Assembly: GCF_018383585.1 (NCBI RefSeq)
Contig: NZ_JAHAMK010000033.1
Span: forward strand, 10,588-48,358
DNA: 37,771 nucleotides
Source of the DNA: Microvirga sp. 3-52
GTDB taxonomy: Bacteria > Pseudomonadota > Alphaproteobacteria > Rhizobiales > Beijerinckiaceae
Reading direction: 5' to 3'
Made by a program: the position numbers and the translations under genes. Position 1 is the first letter of the stretch, and every line of letters begins with the position of its first letter. The notes under the pieces are model-generated. The model searched no databases, was not told where the DNA came from, and saw nothing but the letters and a program-made list of their open reading frames with translations. Shown in pieces: positions 9,213 to 18,652 of this stretch.

Positions 9213-9237
9213 CCTTCGTCATTGAATCCATAAGTCC

Positions 9238-11250
9238 CTAAGCGATCGTCCGCTCGACCACGTGATGCCCATCGAGCGTCACGTGGCCCTCCGGCTCGGA
9301 CACCGCCCTCGCCGCTCGTCGGCGGTCCGGCGTGACGGCCTCTGCCGCGAGAGCCTTCAAAGCCTCGTCGAGGGTCATGGTCTGCTGGTTCGGGCTTCCC
9401 AGGCGGCGGATGGACACCGTCCGCTCCGCGGCCTCCTTCCGGCCCACTACGAGAAGCACCGGCACCTTCACGAGCGAGTGCTCGCGGACCTTGTAGTTGA
9501 TCTTCTCATTGCGCAGATCCGCCTCCACGCGAAGCCCTGCGGCGTCGGCGGCGCGCACCACCTCCATGGCGTATTCATCGCCCTCGGACGTGATGGTGGC
9601 GACCACCGCCTGCACCGGCGCGAGCCAGAGCGGGAAATGACCGGCGAAGTGCTCGATCAGGATGCCGGTGAAGCGCTCCATGGAGCCGCAGATCGCGCGG
9701 TGCACCATCACGGGCGTCTTCTTCTGACCATCCGCATCGACATAGAACGCGCCGAACCGCTCCGGCAGGTTGAAGTCCACCTGCGTGGTGCCGCACTGCC
9801 AGTCGCGGCCGATGGCATCGCGCAGCACGTACTCGAACTTCGGGCCGTAGAACGCGCCCTCGCCCGGGTTGATCGCCGTCTTGATGCGCCCGCCGGACTG
9901 ATCCTCAATCTGCTTGAGCACGCGGGTCATCACGTCTTCCGCATGATCCCACATCTCGTCCGTGCCGACGCGCTTCTCGGGGCGGGTGGAGAGCTTCACG
10001 ACGATCTCGTCGAAGCCGAAATCGGCGTAGGTCGAGAGGATCAGGTCGTTGATCTTCAGGCACTCGGCCGCGAGCTGATCTTCCGTGCAGAAGATGTGCG
10101 CATCGTCCTGCGTGAAGCCGCGCACGCGCATGAGGCCATGCAGCGCGCCCGAAGGCTCGTAGCGATGCACGTTGCCGAACTCGGCGAGGCGCAGCGGCAG
10201 ATCACGGTAGGACTTCAGCCCGTGCTTGAAGATCTGCACGTGGCCCGGGCAGTTCATCGGCTTGATGGCGAAGACCCGATCGTCCTCGGTCTGGGTCGCG
10301 AACATGTTCTCGCGATACCAGCCCCAATGGCCCGAGGTCTCCCACAGGGCCTTGTCGAGGATCTGAGGCGCGTTGACCTCCTGATAGGTGCCCTTCAGGC
10401 GCCGGCGCATGTAGGAGATCAGCTCCTGGAACACCGTCCAGCCCTTCGGATGCCAGAAGACGACGCCCGGCCCCTCCTCCTGGAAGTGGAACAGGTCCAT
10501 CTCGCGGCCGAGACGACGATGGTCGCGCTTCTCGGCCTCCTCGAGCTGGCGGATGTAATTGTCGAGATCCTCTTGGGCAGCCCAGGCGGTCGCGTAGATG
10601 CGGGTGAGCATCGCGTTGTTCGAGTCGCCGCGCCAATAGGCGCCTGCGACCTTCATGAGCTTGAAGGCGTTGCCGACCTTGCCCGTGGAGGTCATATGCG
10701 GGCCGCGGCAGAGATCGAACCAGTCGCCCTGCGAGTAGATCTTGAGATCCTGGCCTTCCGGGATCGCATCCACGAGCTCGACCTTGTAGGTCTCACCCTT
10801 CTCCTTGAAGACCTGGCGAGCCTTGTCGCGGCTCCAGACCTCCTTGGTGAAGGGTTTGTCGCGCGCGATGATCTCGCGCATCTTCGCCTCGATGGCCGGG
10901 AAGTCTTCGGGTGTGAAGGGCTCGTTGCGGGCGAAGTCGTAGTAGAAGCCGTTCTCAATCACGGGGCCGATGGTGACCTGCGTTCCCGGGAACAGCTCCT
11001 GCACCGCTTCCGCGAGCACGTGCGCGGCATCGTGCCGGATCAGCTCCAGGGCGCGCGGATCCTCGCGATTCAGGAATTCGATCTTGGCATCCTTGGTGAT
11101 CGGATCGGCGAGATCGGCGACCGTGCCGTCGAGCGCCATGGCGACGGTGCGCTTGGCCAGCGACTTGGCGATGCCTTCCACGATCTCGCGGCCTGTGATG
11201 CCGGATTCGTACTGGCGCTGGGCGCCATCGGGGAATGTCAGGGTAATCAT
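9238..11250 (-). CDS. thrS: Threonyl-tRNA synthetase
   Basis: A 670-residue class II aminoacyl-tRNA synthetase that charges tRNA-Thr. Residues 1-61 are the TGS domain. The editing (SAD) domain follows with its HxxxH (H73, H77). The catalytic core carries MNCPGH with the zinc cysteine, motif 2 around [20 protein letters not shown], and motif 3 [13 protein letters not shown]. The anticodon-binding domain includes [11 protein letters not shown]. The protein ends with about 20 extra residues after the anticodon domain. The start at 11250 has AGGAGA upstream; an upstream ATG at 11280 lacks this support. yidD lies 78 bp upstream on the same strand. A long open frame on the opposite strand is an antisense artefact. 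Confidence 0.97.
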   Translation of the reverse strand: MITLTFPDGAQRQYESGITGREIVEGIAKSLAKRTVAMALDGTVADLADPITKDAKIEFLNREDPRALELIRHDAAHVLAEAVQELFPGTQVTIGPVIENGFYYDFARNEPFTPEDFPAIEAKMREIIARDKPFTKEVWSRDKARQVFKEKGETYKVELVDAIPEGQDLKIYSQGDWFDLCRGPHMTSTGKVGNAFKLMKVAGAYWRGDSNNAMLTRIYATAWAAQEDLDNYIRQLEEAEKRDHRRLGREMDLFHFQEEGPGVVFWHPKGWTVFQELISYMRRRLKGTYQEVNAPQILDKALWETSGHWGWYRENMFATQTEDDRVFAIKPMNCPGHVQIFKHGLKSYRDLPLRLAEFGNVHRYEPSGALHGLMRVRGFTQDDAHIFCTEDQLAAECLKINDLILSTYADFGFDEIVVKLSTRPEKRVGTDEMWDHAEDVMTRVLKQIEDQSGGRIKTAINPGEGAFYGPKFEYVLRDAIGRDWQCGTTQVDFNLPERFGAFYVDADGQKKTPVMVHRAICGSMERFTGILIEHFAGHFPLWLAPVQAVVATITSEGDEYAMEVVRAADAAGLRVEADLRNEKINYKVREHSLVKVPVLLVVGRKEAAERTVSIRRLGSPNQQTMTLDEALKALAAEAVTPDRRRAARAVSEPEGHVTLDGHHVVERTIA

Positions 11251-11328
11251 CAAATGTTTCTCCTGGCTCACTCCTGCCAACGGAGCAGGTAAGCGGGGGC
11301 CGACGGTTTGTTGGGTTGAAAGGCGAGA

Positions 11329-11721
11329 TCAGCCGCCGTCAGGTTCGACTGCCTCGCAGGTGATCGCAGAGGCGGTTTTCGGAGCGTTCACGCCCCGCCA
11401 GCGACCATAGGCCCAGGGCTTATACCAGGCTGAGCCGTCGGGCAATGTTTCAGGGACCCAATCGATGCCGTGAGTGCCGAAGGGGCCGCAGCGGCAGATG
11501 CGGGCGAGCCCCATCCAGCCCCCTGGCCAGAAGCCGTGCCGCTGGATCGCCTCGTCCGTGTATTCGGAGCATGACGGCAGATGGCGGCACTGGCGGCCGA
11601 TCAGACCGGAGAGGCTCAGCTGGTAGCCGCGGATGGCCATGTGAGCAATCCGGCGGGGGAAATGCCTCGATGTCGTCTCCTGGGGGCTCTTTCTCAGTTT
11701 CGATCCTCGATCTATCGGCAT
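11329..11721 (-). CDS. yidD: Membrane protein insertion efficiency factor YidD
   Basis: Up to 130 residues of the YidD (UPF0161) family, a small membrane-associated protein that helps YidC-dependent insertion of inner membrane proteins. The core reads YQLSLSGL, CRHLPSCSEYTDEAI, RHGFWPGGWMGLARICRC and GIDWVP, all family hallmarks, including the three conserved cysteines. Elsewhere yidD usually sits with rpmH-rnpA-yidC; in many alphaproteobacteria it is detached, as here before thrS. The start is uncertain: 11721 gives a basic N-terminal extension, while an ATG at 11640 begins just before YQL. Neither has a strong ribosome site. Confidence 0.9.
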   Translation of the reverse strand: MPIDRGSKLRKSPQETTSRHFPRRIAHMAIRGYQLSLSGLIGRQCRHLPSCSEYTDEAIQRHGFWPGGWMGLARICRCGPFGTHGIDWVPETLPDGSAWYKPWAYGRWRGVNAPKTASAITCEAVEPDGG

Positions 11722-11791
11722 GTCACGTAAGGTTGCGACGGGATGAAAACACTCACGACTCTACGGCATTCCCATACAGACACAACCTAAG

Positions 11792-11926
11792 ATGTATTCG
11801 TTATATCGTAAGATATTCCGCAAGACTCAACCACCACTTAGTGGCACGCCAGAATTTATATACGATACTTCATTTCACTGCTGTTTTGCCCGCCGAGTCG
11901 CGCAGCGGTATTTGGAGCACGTATAA
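11792..11926 (+). CDS. Possible 44-residue peptide, stop overlaps radical SAM start
   Basis: An ATG at 11792 opens a 44-codon frame that ends TAATG, its TAA sharing one base with the ATG of the radical SAM gene. The peptide begins MYSLYRKIFRK, has PPLSGTPEFIYDTS in the middle and ends FHCCFARRVAQRYLEHV. The overlap is the arrangement expected for translational coupling. Radical SAM enzymes that modify peptides are often preceded by their small precursor. Against this, the first half is AT-rich with codons unlike the neighbours, no clear ribosome site precedes the ATG, and the stretch could simply be the promoter and leader of the enzyme gene. I know no family for it. Confidence 0.3.
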   Translation: MYSLYRKIFRKTQPPLSGTPEFIYDTSFHCCFARRVAQRYLEHV

Positions 11927-12957
11927 TGACCGTAAAAATCAGCAAATTCATCTGGGATATTACCTACGCCTGCCCGCTGCGGTGCGGGCATTGCTATTCG
12001 GAATCGGGACGCCGTCCCGCCCGCACGCTGGATCGAGACACGGCGATGCGTGTCGTCGACGTGATGCTCGCGGCGCAGGCGAAGAACGTGATGTTCAGCG
12101 GCGGAGAACCGTTATCGGTCCGTTGGGCTGTCGAGGCCATGAAGCGTCTCCATGACGCAGACATCGAGGTCACGGTGTTCACGACCGGCTGGTCGATCCA
12201 GGACAGGATGGCCGCCGCCCTCGCGGATGCGGTCTCGGGCGTGGCTGTCAGCATCGATGGCGCCGACGCGGAAATTCACGATGCCGTTCGCGGGCGTGCC
12301 GGCGCCTTCGAGCGCGGGATGAGAGCGCTGGACGCCCTGCACCGGGTGAAGGACGAGCGCCGGGCCGCCGGACGGACATGCTTCACGTTGGGGATCGACT
12401 ACACCCTAACACGTCCGGGCGCGAAGGAAGCGGACCTCGAGCGGTTCGTCGAGGCGGCCGTCAAACGGTTTCCGAGGCTCGATTTCATTCGCTTCGGCGC
12501 GGTCGTTCCGTCCGGTCTGGGGGCCGAGCGGGAGTTCGAGACGACAGGACTTCTCACGATTGAGGAATTGGTCGATCTGATCGATGTCGGCCGGCGCCTT
12601 GCCGCTCGTCATGAAAACGGTCCCCGCATCTCGGTGACCGACGTCAGGTATTTCCTGCCGCAACCCGGGGCGAGCCTCGTGGATCTGGATATCCTGCAGA
12701 TCGAGCCCGATGGAGCGCTCCGTGCCTTTCCGATCTACGAGGCGAAGGTCGGAAACGTTCTCCATGAGCCGCTGGATCTTCTCTGGTCGAGGGCACAGGC
12801 TTGGCGGTCCGATCCGTTCGTCGCCGAGCAGATGGAAGGGGTTCGGTCCATGGCCGACTGGGCCAGCACGACCCGGACCCTGGACCGCCGCTACGGCTCC
12901 GCCGACGACCAGGAGCGAATCGGGCGTCGCGGATCAGCGGTGCAGGTTTCGGCCTAG
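11926..12957 (+). CDS. Radical SAM protein
   Basis: A 343-residue radical SAM enzyme. The 4Fe-4S-binding CxxxCxxC is CPLRCGHC near residue 16, preceded by WDITYACPL. FSGGEPL (the SAM-binding GGE) and VSIDGAD follow, typical of the PqqE/NirJ/peptide-maturase branch. The C-terminal part IEPDGALRAFPIYEAKVGNV has the shape of a SPASM/Twitch region but none of its cysteines, so auxiliary clusters are probably absent. GGAG lies 8 bp before the ATG. No other member of a known cofactor or RiPP pathway lies beside it; the Fe-S scaffold gene downstream is convergent. The substrate is unknown; the best guess is a peptide or small-molecule modification. Confidence 0.83.
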   Translation: MTVKISKFIWDITYACPLRCGHCYSESGRRPARTLDRDTAMRVVDVMLAAQAKNVMFSGGEPLSVRWAVEAMKRLHDADIEVTVFTTGWSIQDRMAAALADAVSGVAVSIDGADAEIHDAVRGRAGAFERGMRALDALHRVKDERRAAGRTCFTLGIDYTLTRPGAKEADLERFVEAAVKRFPRLDFIRFGAVVPSGLGAEREFETTGLLTIEELVDLIDVGRRLAARHENGPRISVTDVRYFLPQPGASLVDLDILQIEPDGALRAFPIYEAKVGNVLHEPLDLLWSRAQAWRSDPFVAEQMEGVRSMADWASTTRTLDRRYGSADDQERIGRRGSAVQVSA

Positions 12958-13018
12958 AGAACGGCCCGCAGAACGTTGGGCTTACAGGCCCCACAAGCCC
13001 CAGCCGGGCTCAGCTCAC

Positions 13019-13051
13019 GGTCTCGCGCGGCCCTTCACGCGGTGCGAGACC
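13019..13051. terminator. Hairpin between convergent genes
   Basis: GGTCTCGC and GCGAGACC pair around a 17-nt loop that can itself pair GCG with CGC. It lies in the 105-bp gap between the stops of the radical SAM gene and the scaffold gene. Neither side has a T-run, so it may work with Rho or only as a 3' end stabiliser. Confidence 0.4.
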
Positions 13052-13062
13052 GCCATAGGCAT

Positions 13063-13512
13063 TTATCCAACGGAGCGCTCGACCCTCCTGGCCTCGATCT
13101 GATCGAGCGCGTCCACGACGGCATCGAAGGTGAGAAGGATCGAGGCATGGCGCGCCTTGTAATCCCGTAGTGGCTCCAAGACCTTAAGGTCTTCCCATTT
13201 CCCCCGAGGCGGCTCTCCATTGGCCTTGAGCAGACGACTTGCCGCATCGCGAACCTCGCGAAGCTCCTCTATGGTCGCCCCGACTATATTCCGACCCATG
13301 ATCGACGATGAGGCCTGGCCGAGAGCGCAGGCCTTCACCTCGTGGGCAAAGGCCGTCACGACGTTGCCATCAAGCTTCACATAAACCGTGACGGTCGAGC
13401 CACAGAGCTTGGAGCGAGCTGTCGCGCACGCATCGGGTTCGGACAGCTGCCCCAAGTGTGGAATGTCGGCGGCAAGCTCGAGAATGCGTCGGCTGTAGAT
13501 GTCGTTCAGCAT
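13063..13512 (-). CDS. NifU/SufU-like iron-sulfur cluster scaffold protein
   Basis: A 149-residue protein of the IscU/SufU/NifU-N family, which assembles Fe-S clusters for delivery to other proteins. It starts IYSRRILELA as these proteins do. Two of the three cluster-ligand cysteines are visible, in KLCGST and KACALGQASSS. The third position, normally in a (K/R)xxCxxL motif, reads ARHASILL here, with His in place of Cys. The usual long insertion of SufU is present (KANGEPPRGKWEDLK). It is divergent from folE, with 161 bp between the starts. Whether it builds clusters or has a changed role cannot be decided from sequence. Confidence 0.82.
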   Translation of the reverse strand: MLNDIYSRRILELAADIPHLGQLSEPDACATARSKLCGSTVTVYVKLDGNVVTAFAHEVKACALGQASSSIMGRNIVGATIEELREVRDAASRLLKANGEPPRGKWEDLKVLEPLRDYKARHASILLTFDAVVDALDQIEARRVERSVG

Positions 13513-13673
13513 ATCGGCCTATGACATGACGGTTGGGAATGTGCTCATATGCCTATATAAGTGCTGTGATAGAGTTCTGCGACGGCAGTCTTCGGAACTC
13601 TGTCTGGAAAGAAAATAGAAACTGCCGGGCAGCCAAGCTTCCACGGTTCAAAAATTGAGAAAAGAGGCTCCAC

Positions 13674-14309
13674 GTGAGTGATGTGGTTAAGTCCCTGTCC
13701 ACGCGTCTGACGACAGCCGCCGACAAGCCGGTTTCAACCCCCACCCGGGAAGAGGCCGAAGCGGCGGTTCGCACCCTGATCCGTTGGGCGGGCGACGATC
13801 CGACCCGCGAAGGTCTGCTGGACACGCCCAAGCGCGTCGCCAAGGCTTTCCGGGAATTCTATTCCGGTTACGGCGAGGATCCATCGGAAATCCTCGACAA
13901 GATCTTCGCAGAGGTCGAAGGCTACGACGACATCGTGCTCGTGCGCGATATTCCGTTCCACTCCCATTGCGAACACCACATGGTGCCGTTCTTCGGCGTC
14001 GCGCATGTGGCCTATTATCCCACCAAGGGCGTGGTCGGCCTGTCCAAGCTCGCCCGCCTCGTGGATGCCTATGCCCGCCGCCTGCAGACGCAGGAGACCA
14101 TGACCTCTCAGATCGCCAAGGCCATGGTCAACGCGCTCGATCCGCGCGGCGTCGCCGTCATGATCGAGGCCGAGCACATGTGCATGTCCATGCGGGGCAT
14201 TCAGAAGGCAGGCGCCATGACGCTGACCACCCAGTTCACCGGCATCTTCAAGGAAGAGCCGGCCGAGCAGGTGCGCTTCCTCACCCTCGTGCGGAACAGC
14301 AGGGGCTGA
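13674..14309 (+). CDS. folE: GTP cyclohydrolase I
   Basis: A 211-residue enzyme converting GTP to 7,8-dihydroneopterin triphosphate, the first step of folate (and tetrahydropterin) synthesis, in the cytoplasm as a decamer. The zinc ligands are visible in [11 protein letters not shown] and in the cysteine of [23 protein letters not shown] and the end TQFTGIFKE are family signatures. The start is a GTG at 13674 with AAAGAGG upstream; no ATG fits well. hisI follows after 8 bp, a plausible operon. Confidence 0.96.
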   Translation: MSDVVKSLSTRLTTAADKPVSTPTREEAEAAVRTLIRWAGDDPTREGLLDTPKRVAKAFREFYSGYGEDPSEILDKIFAEVEGYDDIVLVRDIPFHSHCEHHMVPFFGVAHVAYYPTKGVVGLSKLARLVDAYARRLQTQETMTSQIAKAMVNALDPRGVAVMIEAEHMCMSMRGIQKAGAMTLTTQFTGIFKEEPAEQVRFLTLVRNSRG

Positions 14310-14317
14310 GGCCGCTC

Positions 14318-14734
14318 ATGAGCGCGACGATCTCCAAGTCCTTTCCCGCGCCCGGCTCGAAGGCCGAGCTCGAGGAGGGAACCGTCCTGTCGCCTCGCTT
14401 CGGGGCGGACGGGCTGATCACCTGCGTCACGACGGATCTCGCGACCGGCGAGATCCTCATGGTCGCGCACATGAATGCCGAGGCTCTGGCCAGGACGATC
14501 GCGACCGGCGAAGCCTGGTACTGGTCCCGCTCGCGCGGCGAACTCTGGCACAAGGGTGCGACGAGCGGGCAGATCCAGACCGTCAAGGAGATCCGGGTTG
14601 ATTGCGATCAGGATGCCCTCCTGCTGAGGGTGCAGGTGGCCGGAGATGGCGGCTGCTGCCACACTGGGCGCCGCTCCTGCTTCTACCGGAAGGTCGAGAC
14701 CTCCGGCACCGAGCCTCGTCTCGTGATCGATTGA
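14318..14734 (+). CDS. hisI: Phosphoribosyl-AMP cyclohydrolase
   Basis: A 138-residue enzyme of histidine synthesis that opens the adenine ring of phosphoribosyl-[30 protein letters not shown], the metal-binding DCDQDALLL and [13 protein letters not shown] are the family motifs. There is no HisE domain, as usual in alphaproteobacteria, where hisI and hisE are separate. The start at 14318 lies 8 bp after the folE stop. The frame is open much further upstream inside folE, but that is an out-of-frame shadow. Confidence 0.95.
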   Translation: MSATISKSFPAPGSKAELEEGTVLSPRFGADGLITCVTTDLATGEILMVAHMNAEALARTIATGEAWYWSRSRGELWHKGATSGQIQTVKEIRVDCDQDALLLRVQVAGDGGCCHTGRRSCFYRKVETSGTEPRLVID

Positions 14735-14817
14735 GACCGGCACTCCCCTGGAAATGCAGGGCTGCCGTCATCCAGGAAACGGGTGCAGTTCTCGGGCGTC
14801 CGGGTTAGGAAGACCCG

Positions 14818-15972
14818 ATGACACGACGTGACCTCCTCCCCGCGCGGGTGGCCGCCAGCGCAATCTTCTTCGGCAACGGCTTCGGCATCGGCACCTGGGC
14901 AGCCCAGCTTCCCCGGTTCAAGGAGTCGCTCGGCCTGTCCGACGGCCAGCTCAGCCTCGGTCTCCTGGCCTTCTCCCTCGGCGCGGTGGCGCTGATGCCG
15001 GTCATCGGCTGGGCCGTGGCCGTGGTCGGCAGCCGCACCATGACCCTGATCGCCGCCTTCACCTTCGCAGGGGCCCTGCTGCTCCCGGGCCTCGCGCCAA
15101 GCCTGAGCTTTTTCGTCGTGGCCGCTCTCCTGGCGGGAGCCTGCAACGGCACCATGGACATTGCCATGAACACCAATGCCACGGTGGTCGAGAAGGCCTG
15201 GGGCTCGGCCATCATGTCGTCCTTTCACGCCTTCTTCAGCTTGGGCGGGCTGGCAGGCGCCGGCGCGTCCGGCCTCCTCATCGCGTTCGACGTGGGAATC
15301 GTCCCGACACTGGTGATCTCCTGCCTCGGGATGGGCCTTCTCTTCCTGCTGGCGGCCTTCTGGATGCTTGGAGAAAAGGAGCGGGCAATGGATGGACACG
15401 GCTTCGCCTGGCCGCGGGGGAGCGTCATCCTCCTGGCTGTGCTTGCCATGTTCTGCTTCATCGTCGAGGGTGCGATCGTCGATTGGTCGGCGATCTATCT
15501 TCAGACCGTCGCCGGAGCGAGCCTGGAGGCTGCCGTCACGGGTTTTGCCGCATTTTCCCTCACCATGACGATCTGTCGCTTCATGGGCGACTTCGTCGTC
15601 CGGCATCTGGGCCGCGTGCGCACCTTGCAGCTCGGAGGGCTACTGTCGGCCTTCGGCCTTGCTCTGGCGATGGTCCTCCCGCACCCCCTGCCGGCCTCCA
15701 TCGGCTTCGCTCTCGTCGGGATCGGCCTCGCCAATACGGTACCGGTCCTGTTCAGCACGGCAGGCCAGATGAAGGATTTTCCGCCGAGCATGGGCGTCGC
15801 CATGGTGGCGACTTTGGGCTACGGCGGCCTGCTTCTCGGTCCTCCGCTGATCGGATTCGGCGGAGAAATCTTCAGCCTTCGCGGGATGCTGGGCCTTCTC
15901 ATCGCCTTTGCCTTCGTCATCATCATTTTGTCGCAGCGGGCTTTGCAGCGCTCCACCATTCAGTTTTCCTGA
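14818..15972 (+). CDS. MFS transporter (YbjJ-like)
   Basis: A 384-residue inner membrane protein with about 12 hydrophobic helices, the major facilitator pattern. FGIGTWAAQLPRFKESLGLSD at the N-terminus and NGTMDIAMNTNATVVE in the fourth helix region match the YbjJ-type branch, whose members are putative sugar or drug exporters. The substrate cannot be assigned. The start is preceded by AGGAAG. It is 83 bp downstream of hisI and may be read through from the folE-hisI unit. Confidence 0.88.
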   Translation: MTRRDLLPARVAASAIFFGNGFGIGTWAAQLPRFKESLGLSDGQLSLGLLAFSLGAVALMPVIGWAVAVVGSRTMTLIAAFTFAGALLLPGLAPSLSFFVVAALLAGACNGTMDIAMNTNATVVEKAWGSAIMSSFHAFFSLGGLAGAGASGLLIAFDVGIVPTLVISCLGMGLLFLLAAFWMLGEKERAMDGHGFAWPRGSVILLAVLAMFCFIVEGAIVDWSAIYLQTVAGASLEAAVTGFAAFSLTMTICRFMGDFVVRHLGRVRTLQLGGLLSAFGLALAMVLPHPLPASIGFALVGIGLANTVPVLFSTAGQMKDFPPSMGVAMVATLGYGGLLLGPPLIGFGGEIFSLRGMLGLLIAFAFVIIILSQRALQRSTIQFS

Positions 15973-16061
15973 ACCAGTCCTAATTGAAACTTGAGGGCAC
16001 CATTCACGCGGCTTTCATGGCAGGCTGGCATGAATGGGACAGGATGCCTTGGAGTTGCTCA

Positions 16062-17072
16062 ATGTTGTGGGACGGGATCGCCCGGCGCAGTGCCGGATCG
16101 GGGGGTGGCGGGGGAGCGGTGGAGATCAAGCCGCCGGCCGAACGCGAAGCCCGGACGAAGGCAAGGATCGGTCTGGCCCTAGGCGGAGGCGCGGCGCGCG
16201 GCTGGTCCCACATCGGCGTGCTGCGCGTCCTTACGGAAGCCGGCATCGTTCCGGATGTGATTGCCGGCTCCTCCATCGGCGCCGTGGTCGGCGGCTGCTA
16301 TGCGGCCGGCAAGCTCGACGAACTGGAAGCCTTCGCCCTGTCCCTGACCAAGCGACGCGTCATGGGCCTTCTCGATTTTCATTTCAGCGGTGCGGGCCTG
16401 ATTGCCGGCGGGCGTCTGCAGCGCTTGCTCGAACAGGATTTGACGGACCGCCGGGTCGAGACACTGCCGGTCAAGTTCTGCACCATCGCGACCGAACTCG
16501 TGAGCGGCCATGAAATCTGGCTCACCCGCGGTCCCCTCGTCCAGGCCATGCGCGCCTCCTACGCCCTTCCCGGTGTTTTCGATCCGGTCATGATCGGCGG
16601 TCGCTGGCTCATGGATGGCGCCCTGGTGAACCCGATCCCGATCACGGCCGCCCGGGCGCTCGGCGCCGACATCGTCATCTGCGTGAACCTCAACGGCGAG
16701 GTGCGCGTGCGCGGCACCGTCATCCAATCCTACGATGCCGGGACAAGCGACGAGCAGGAGATCGAAGAGGCCATCGACGAAGCTCCCCGGCGCTGGGGAA
16801 TCTTCCCCGGCTCACGCGGAGAAAAGCCCCGCAAGCCGAATGCGCCTGGGCTCGCGACGGTGATGGTCGATGCCTTCAACATCACCCAGGATCGCATCGC
16901 CCGCTCGAGGCTCGCCGGCGACCCGCCCGACATCATGGTGGCGCCGAAGCTCGCCAAGATGGGCCTGTTCGAGTTTCACAGGGCCGGGGAATGCATCACC
17001 CTGGGCCGGCAGGCCACGGAGCGCGCCCTGCCGGATATTCTCGAACTGCTGCAGGAAACGCAGACGAATTGA
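16062..17072 (+). CDS. Patatin-like phospholipase/esterase (RssA type)
   Basis: About 336 residues of the patatin family, serine hydrolases with a Ser-Asp dyad. The oxyanion-hole loop is LGGGAARGWSH, the nucleophile motif is GSSIGAVVGG, and the dyad aspartate is in WLMDGALVNPIP. The size and the ICVNLNGE region fit the bacterial RssA/YchK type, which act on lipids or acyl esters in the cytoplasm. The start is uncertain: the frame opens with a TTG at 15984 and ATGs at 16017, 16044 and 16062; I take 16062 because GGAG lies 7 bp upstream. Its closeness to the MFS stop leaves cotranscription possible. Confidence 0.88.
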   Translation: MLWDGIARRSAGSGGGGGAVEIKPPAEREARTKARIGLALGGGAARGWSHIGVLRVLTEAGIVPDVIAGSSIGAVVGGCYAAGKLDELEAFALSLTKRRVMGLLDFHFSGAGLIAGGRLQRLLEQDLTDRRVETLPVKFCTIATELVSGHEIWLTRGPLVQAMRASYALPGVFDPVMIGGRWLMDGALVNPIPITAARALGADIVICVNLNGEVRVRGTVIQSYDAGTSDEQEIEEAIDEAPRRWGIFPGSRGEKPRKPNAPGLATVMVDAFNITQDRIARSRLAGDPPDIMVAPKLAKMGLFEFHRAGECITLGRQATERALPDILELLQETQTN

Positions 17073-17150
17073 TCGGCGCATCGTGCGCCCGAGGGACCCC
17101 GCCAGGGAAAAGTGGATCCTGAAAGTGGACGCCACCTTCAGGTCCGATGG

Positions 17151-17582
17151 TCAGGCCGTGGCGATGTATTCCTTGATCGCCTGAGTTTCCGCCTCGACCT
17201 CCTCGAGCCGCAGCTTCACCACGTCCCCGATGGAGACGATGCCGGAAAGTCGCCCGCTTTCGACCACGGGGATGTGCCGGAATTTCTGCTGGGTCATGAG
17301 TTCCATCACGTCGTTGATGGAGGTCTCGCCCGTGCAGGTGACCACTTTCTCGGTCATGAAACGGGAGACCGGCTCGTCCAGGGCCTTGGCACCGTGCAGG
17401 GCAACCGCGCGCACGATGTCGCGCTCCGAGATGATGCCGGTGACCGGCCGGTGACCGTCCACGATGAGAAGGGCACCTATTCTGCGCTCCGCGAGAACCC
17501 TGGCCGCTTCGCTCAAGGATCGGCCCGGCTCGATGGTGGCGACCTCGTGGCCTTTGAGCGAAAGGATTCGATTGACGATCAT
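17151..17582 (-). CDS. CBS domain protein
   Basis: A 143-residue protein that is nothing but a pair of CBS motifs: VATIEPGRSLSEAARVLAE with GALLIVDG, and VVTCTGETSINDVMELMTQ with RHIPVVESGRLSGIVSIGD. Such stand-alone pairs bind AMP, ATP or related ligands and regulate partner proteins. A C-terminal helix (LRLEEVEAETQAIKEYI) is typical of this group. It is separate in sequence and context from the CBS-BON protein near 8 kb. It converges on the patatin gene and has no operon partner. Confidence 0.9.
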   Translation of the reverse strand: MIVNRILSLKGHEVATIEPGRSLSEAARVLAERRIGALLIVDGHRPVTGIISERDIVRAVALHGAKALDEPVSRFMTEKVVTCTGETSINDVMELMTQQKFRHIPVVESGRLSGIVSIGDVVKLRLEEVEAETQAIKEYIATA

Positions 17583-17836
17583 TTATTCCCTCCCGTTGTG
17601 CGAACGGCGAGGACCGTCGGTGCCCCCCGCCCGCCAGAGCATCGGGCCCAAAAGAGGAAACCACTCCTGGGATCGACCCGATGCCTTAGTCTCTCAAGTG
17701 GCGCCTCGTCTGGCGCGGAAAACCGGATTCGCTTTTCCGCACGACGCGCCGTGCCGAAGCCGGGTATCGCTCCCCATGACATTGGGGCGAGAACCCTACG
17801 TCAGCCTAACGATGATTGGGGCAAACCGTGTCGGTT

Positions 17837-18652
17837 TCAAGCCGAGATGCGGCTTGGCCGTGCGGGAAGCGGGTCCAGCAGCGGGAAAATGGCAAGGCCC
17901 GCCAGGAAGCCGCCGATATGGGCCTCCCAGGCGATGCTCGCATCCATGAGTCCCAGGGGCTGCACGAAGGCGAACACATAGTTTGCGGCAAACCAGATCC
18001 CGAGGAAGATCAGAACCTGCCGGTTGCGCACCATATGCCCCAGGGTTTCGCGAGGCCTCTCGTGCGGCTGCGTCAGGCGCCCTTCCCAATGCCACGAGGT
18101 CGGAGCGAACATGAACCAGGAGGCTGCCGCCATCAGGCCTGAAACGGCCCCGGACGCGCCGATCATGGGGAGAACCTGGAAGGGGTTCATGAATGCGTAG
18201 AAAACGGCCCCGCACACGGCCGAGGCCGCCGAGAGGATGAAGAATCGCCCGCCGCCGCAGCGCCTCACGATGGGCGTGCCGAATGCCGCCAGCCAGACGC
18301 CGTTGATCAGCACATGCGCCCAGGAGCCATGGAGGAAGGCATAGGTCAGCGCAGTCCAGGGCCGCCCCTCCTCCGTGGCCAGCACGTATTGCGCCAGTGC
18401 CATCATCGGCGTGACCGTGTCCTCCGGGACGCCGTCCCGCAGGGACGCCATGATCTCATCGGCCTGAACGCCCCCGAAGGCCACGGCCCAGCGGGCGGGA
18501 ATCACGGCCCAGTCGATGATCAGCGTAAAATCCGTTTCATCGGACAGAAGCATCCGAAGGGCGTGGATGCCGATCAGCACCACCAGGCACACGCCGATGA
18601 CAGCCGGCAGGTTGAGGATCGGCTCACGGAGACGAGGCGGGTGTGGAGACAT
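17837..18652 (-). CDS. Rhomboid family intramembrane serine protease
   Basis: A 271-residue polytopic membrane protein. The rhomboid signatures are AFLHGSWAHVLINGVWLAAFG, the catalytic serine in GASGAVSGLMAAA, and the catalytic histidine in EAHIGGFLAG. It should cleave transmembrane substrates within the inner membrane; the substrate is unknown. The frame extends upstream to 18721, but the extra residues are polar and the ATG at 18652 (MSPHPPRLREP) leads directly into the first membrane helix. It is divergent from the transglutaminase-like gene. Confidence 0.88.
   Translation of the reverse strand: MSPHPPRLREPILNLPAVIGVCLVVLIGIHALRMLLSDETDFTLIIDWAVIPARWAVAFGGVQADEIMASLRDGVPEDTVTPMMALAQYVLATEEGRPWTALTYAFLHGSWAHVLINGVWLAAFGTPIVRRCGGGRFFILSAASAVCGAVFYAFMNPFQVLPMIGASGAVSGLMAAASWFMFAPTSWHWEGRLTQPHERPRETLGHMVRNRQVLIFLGIWFAANYVFAFVQPLGLMDASIAWEAHIGGFLAGLAIFPLLDPLPARPSRISA

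Noticed and set aside
9262..11292. 676-codon open frame on the plus strand opposite thrS
   Set aside because: It is the antisense of a very GC-rich conserved gene; the translation is composed of Arg, Leu, Gly, His and Val without a recognisable domain.
13784..14317. Upstream extension of hisI inside folE
   Set aside because: It is the folE sequence read in another frame; HisI is complete from 14318.
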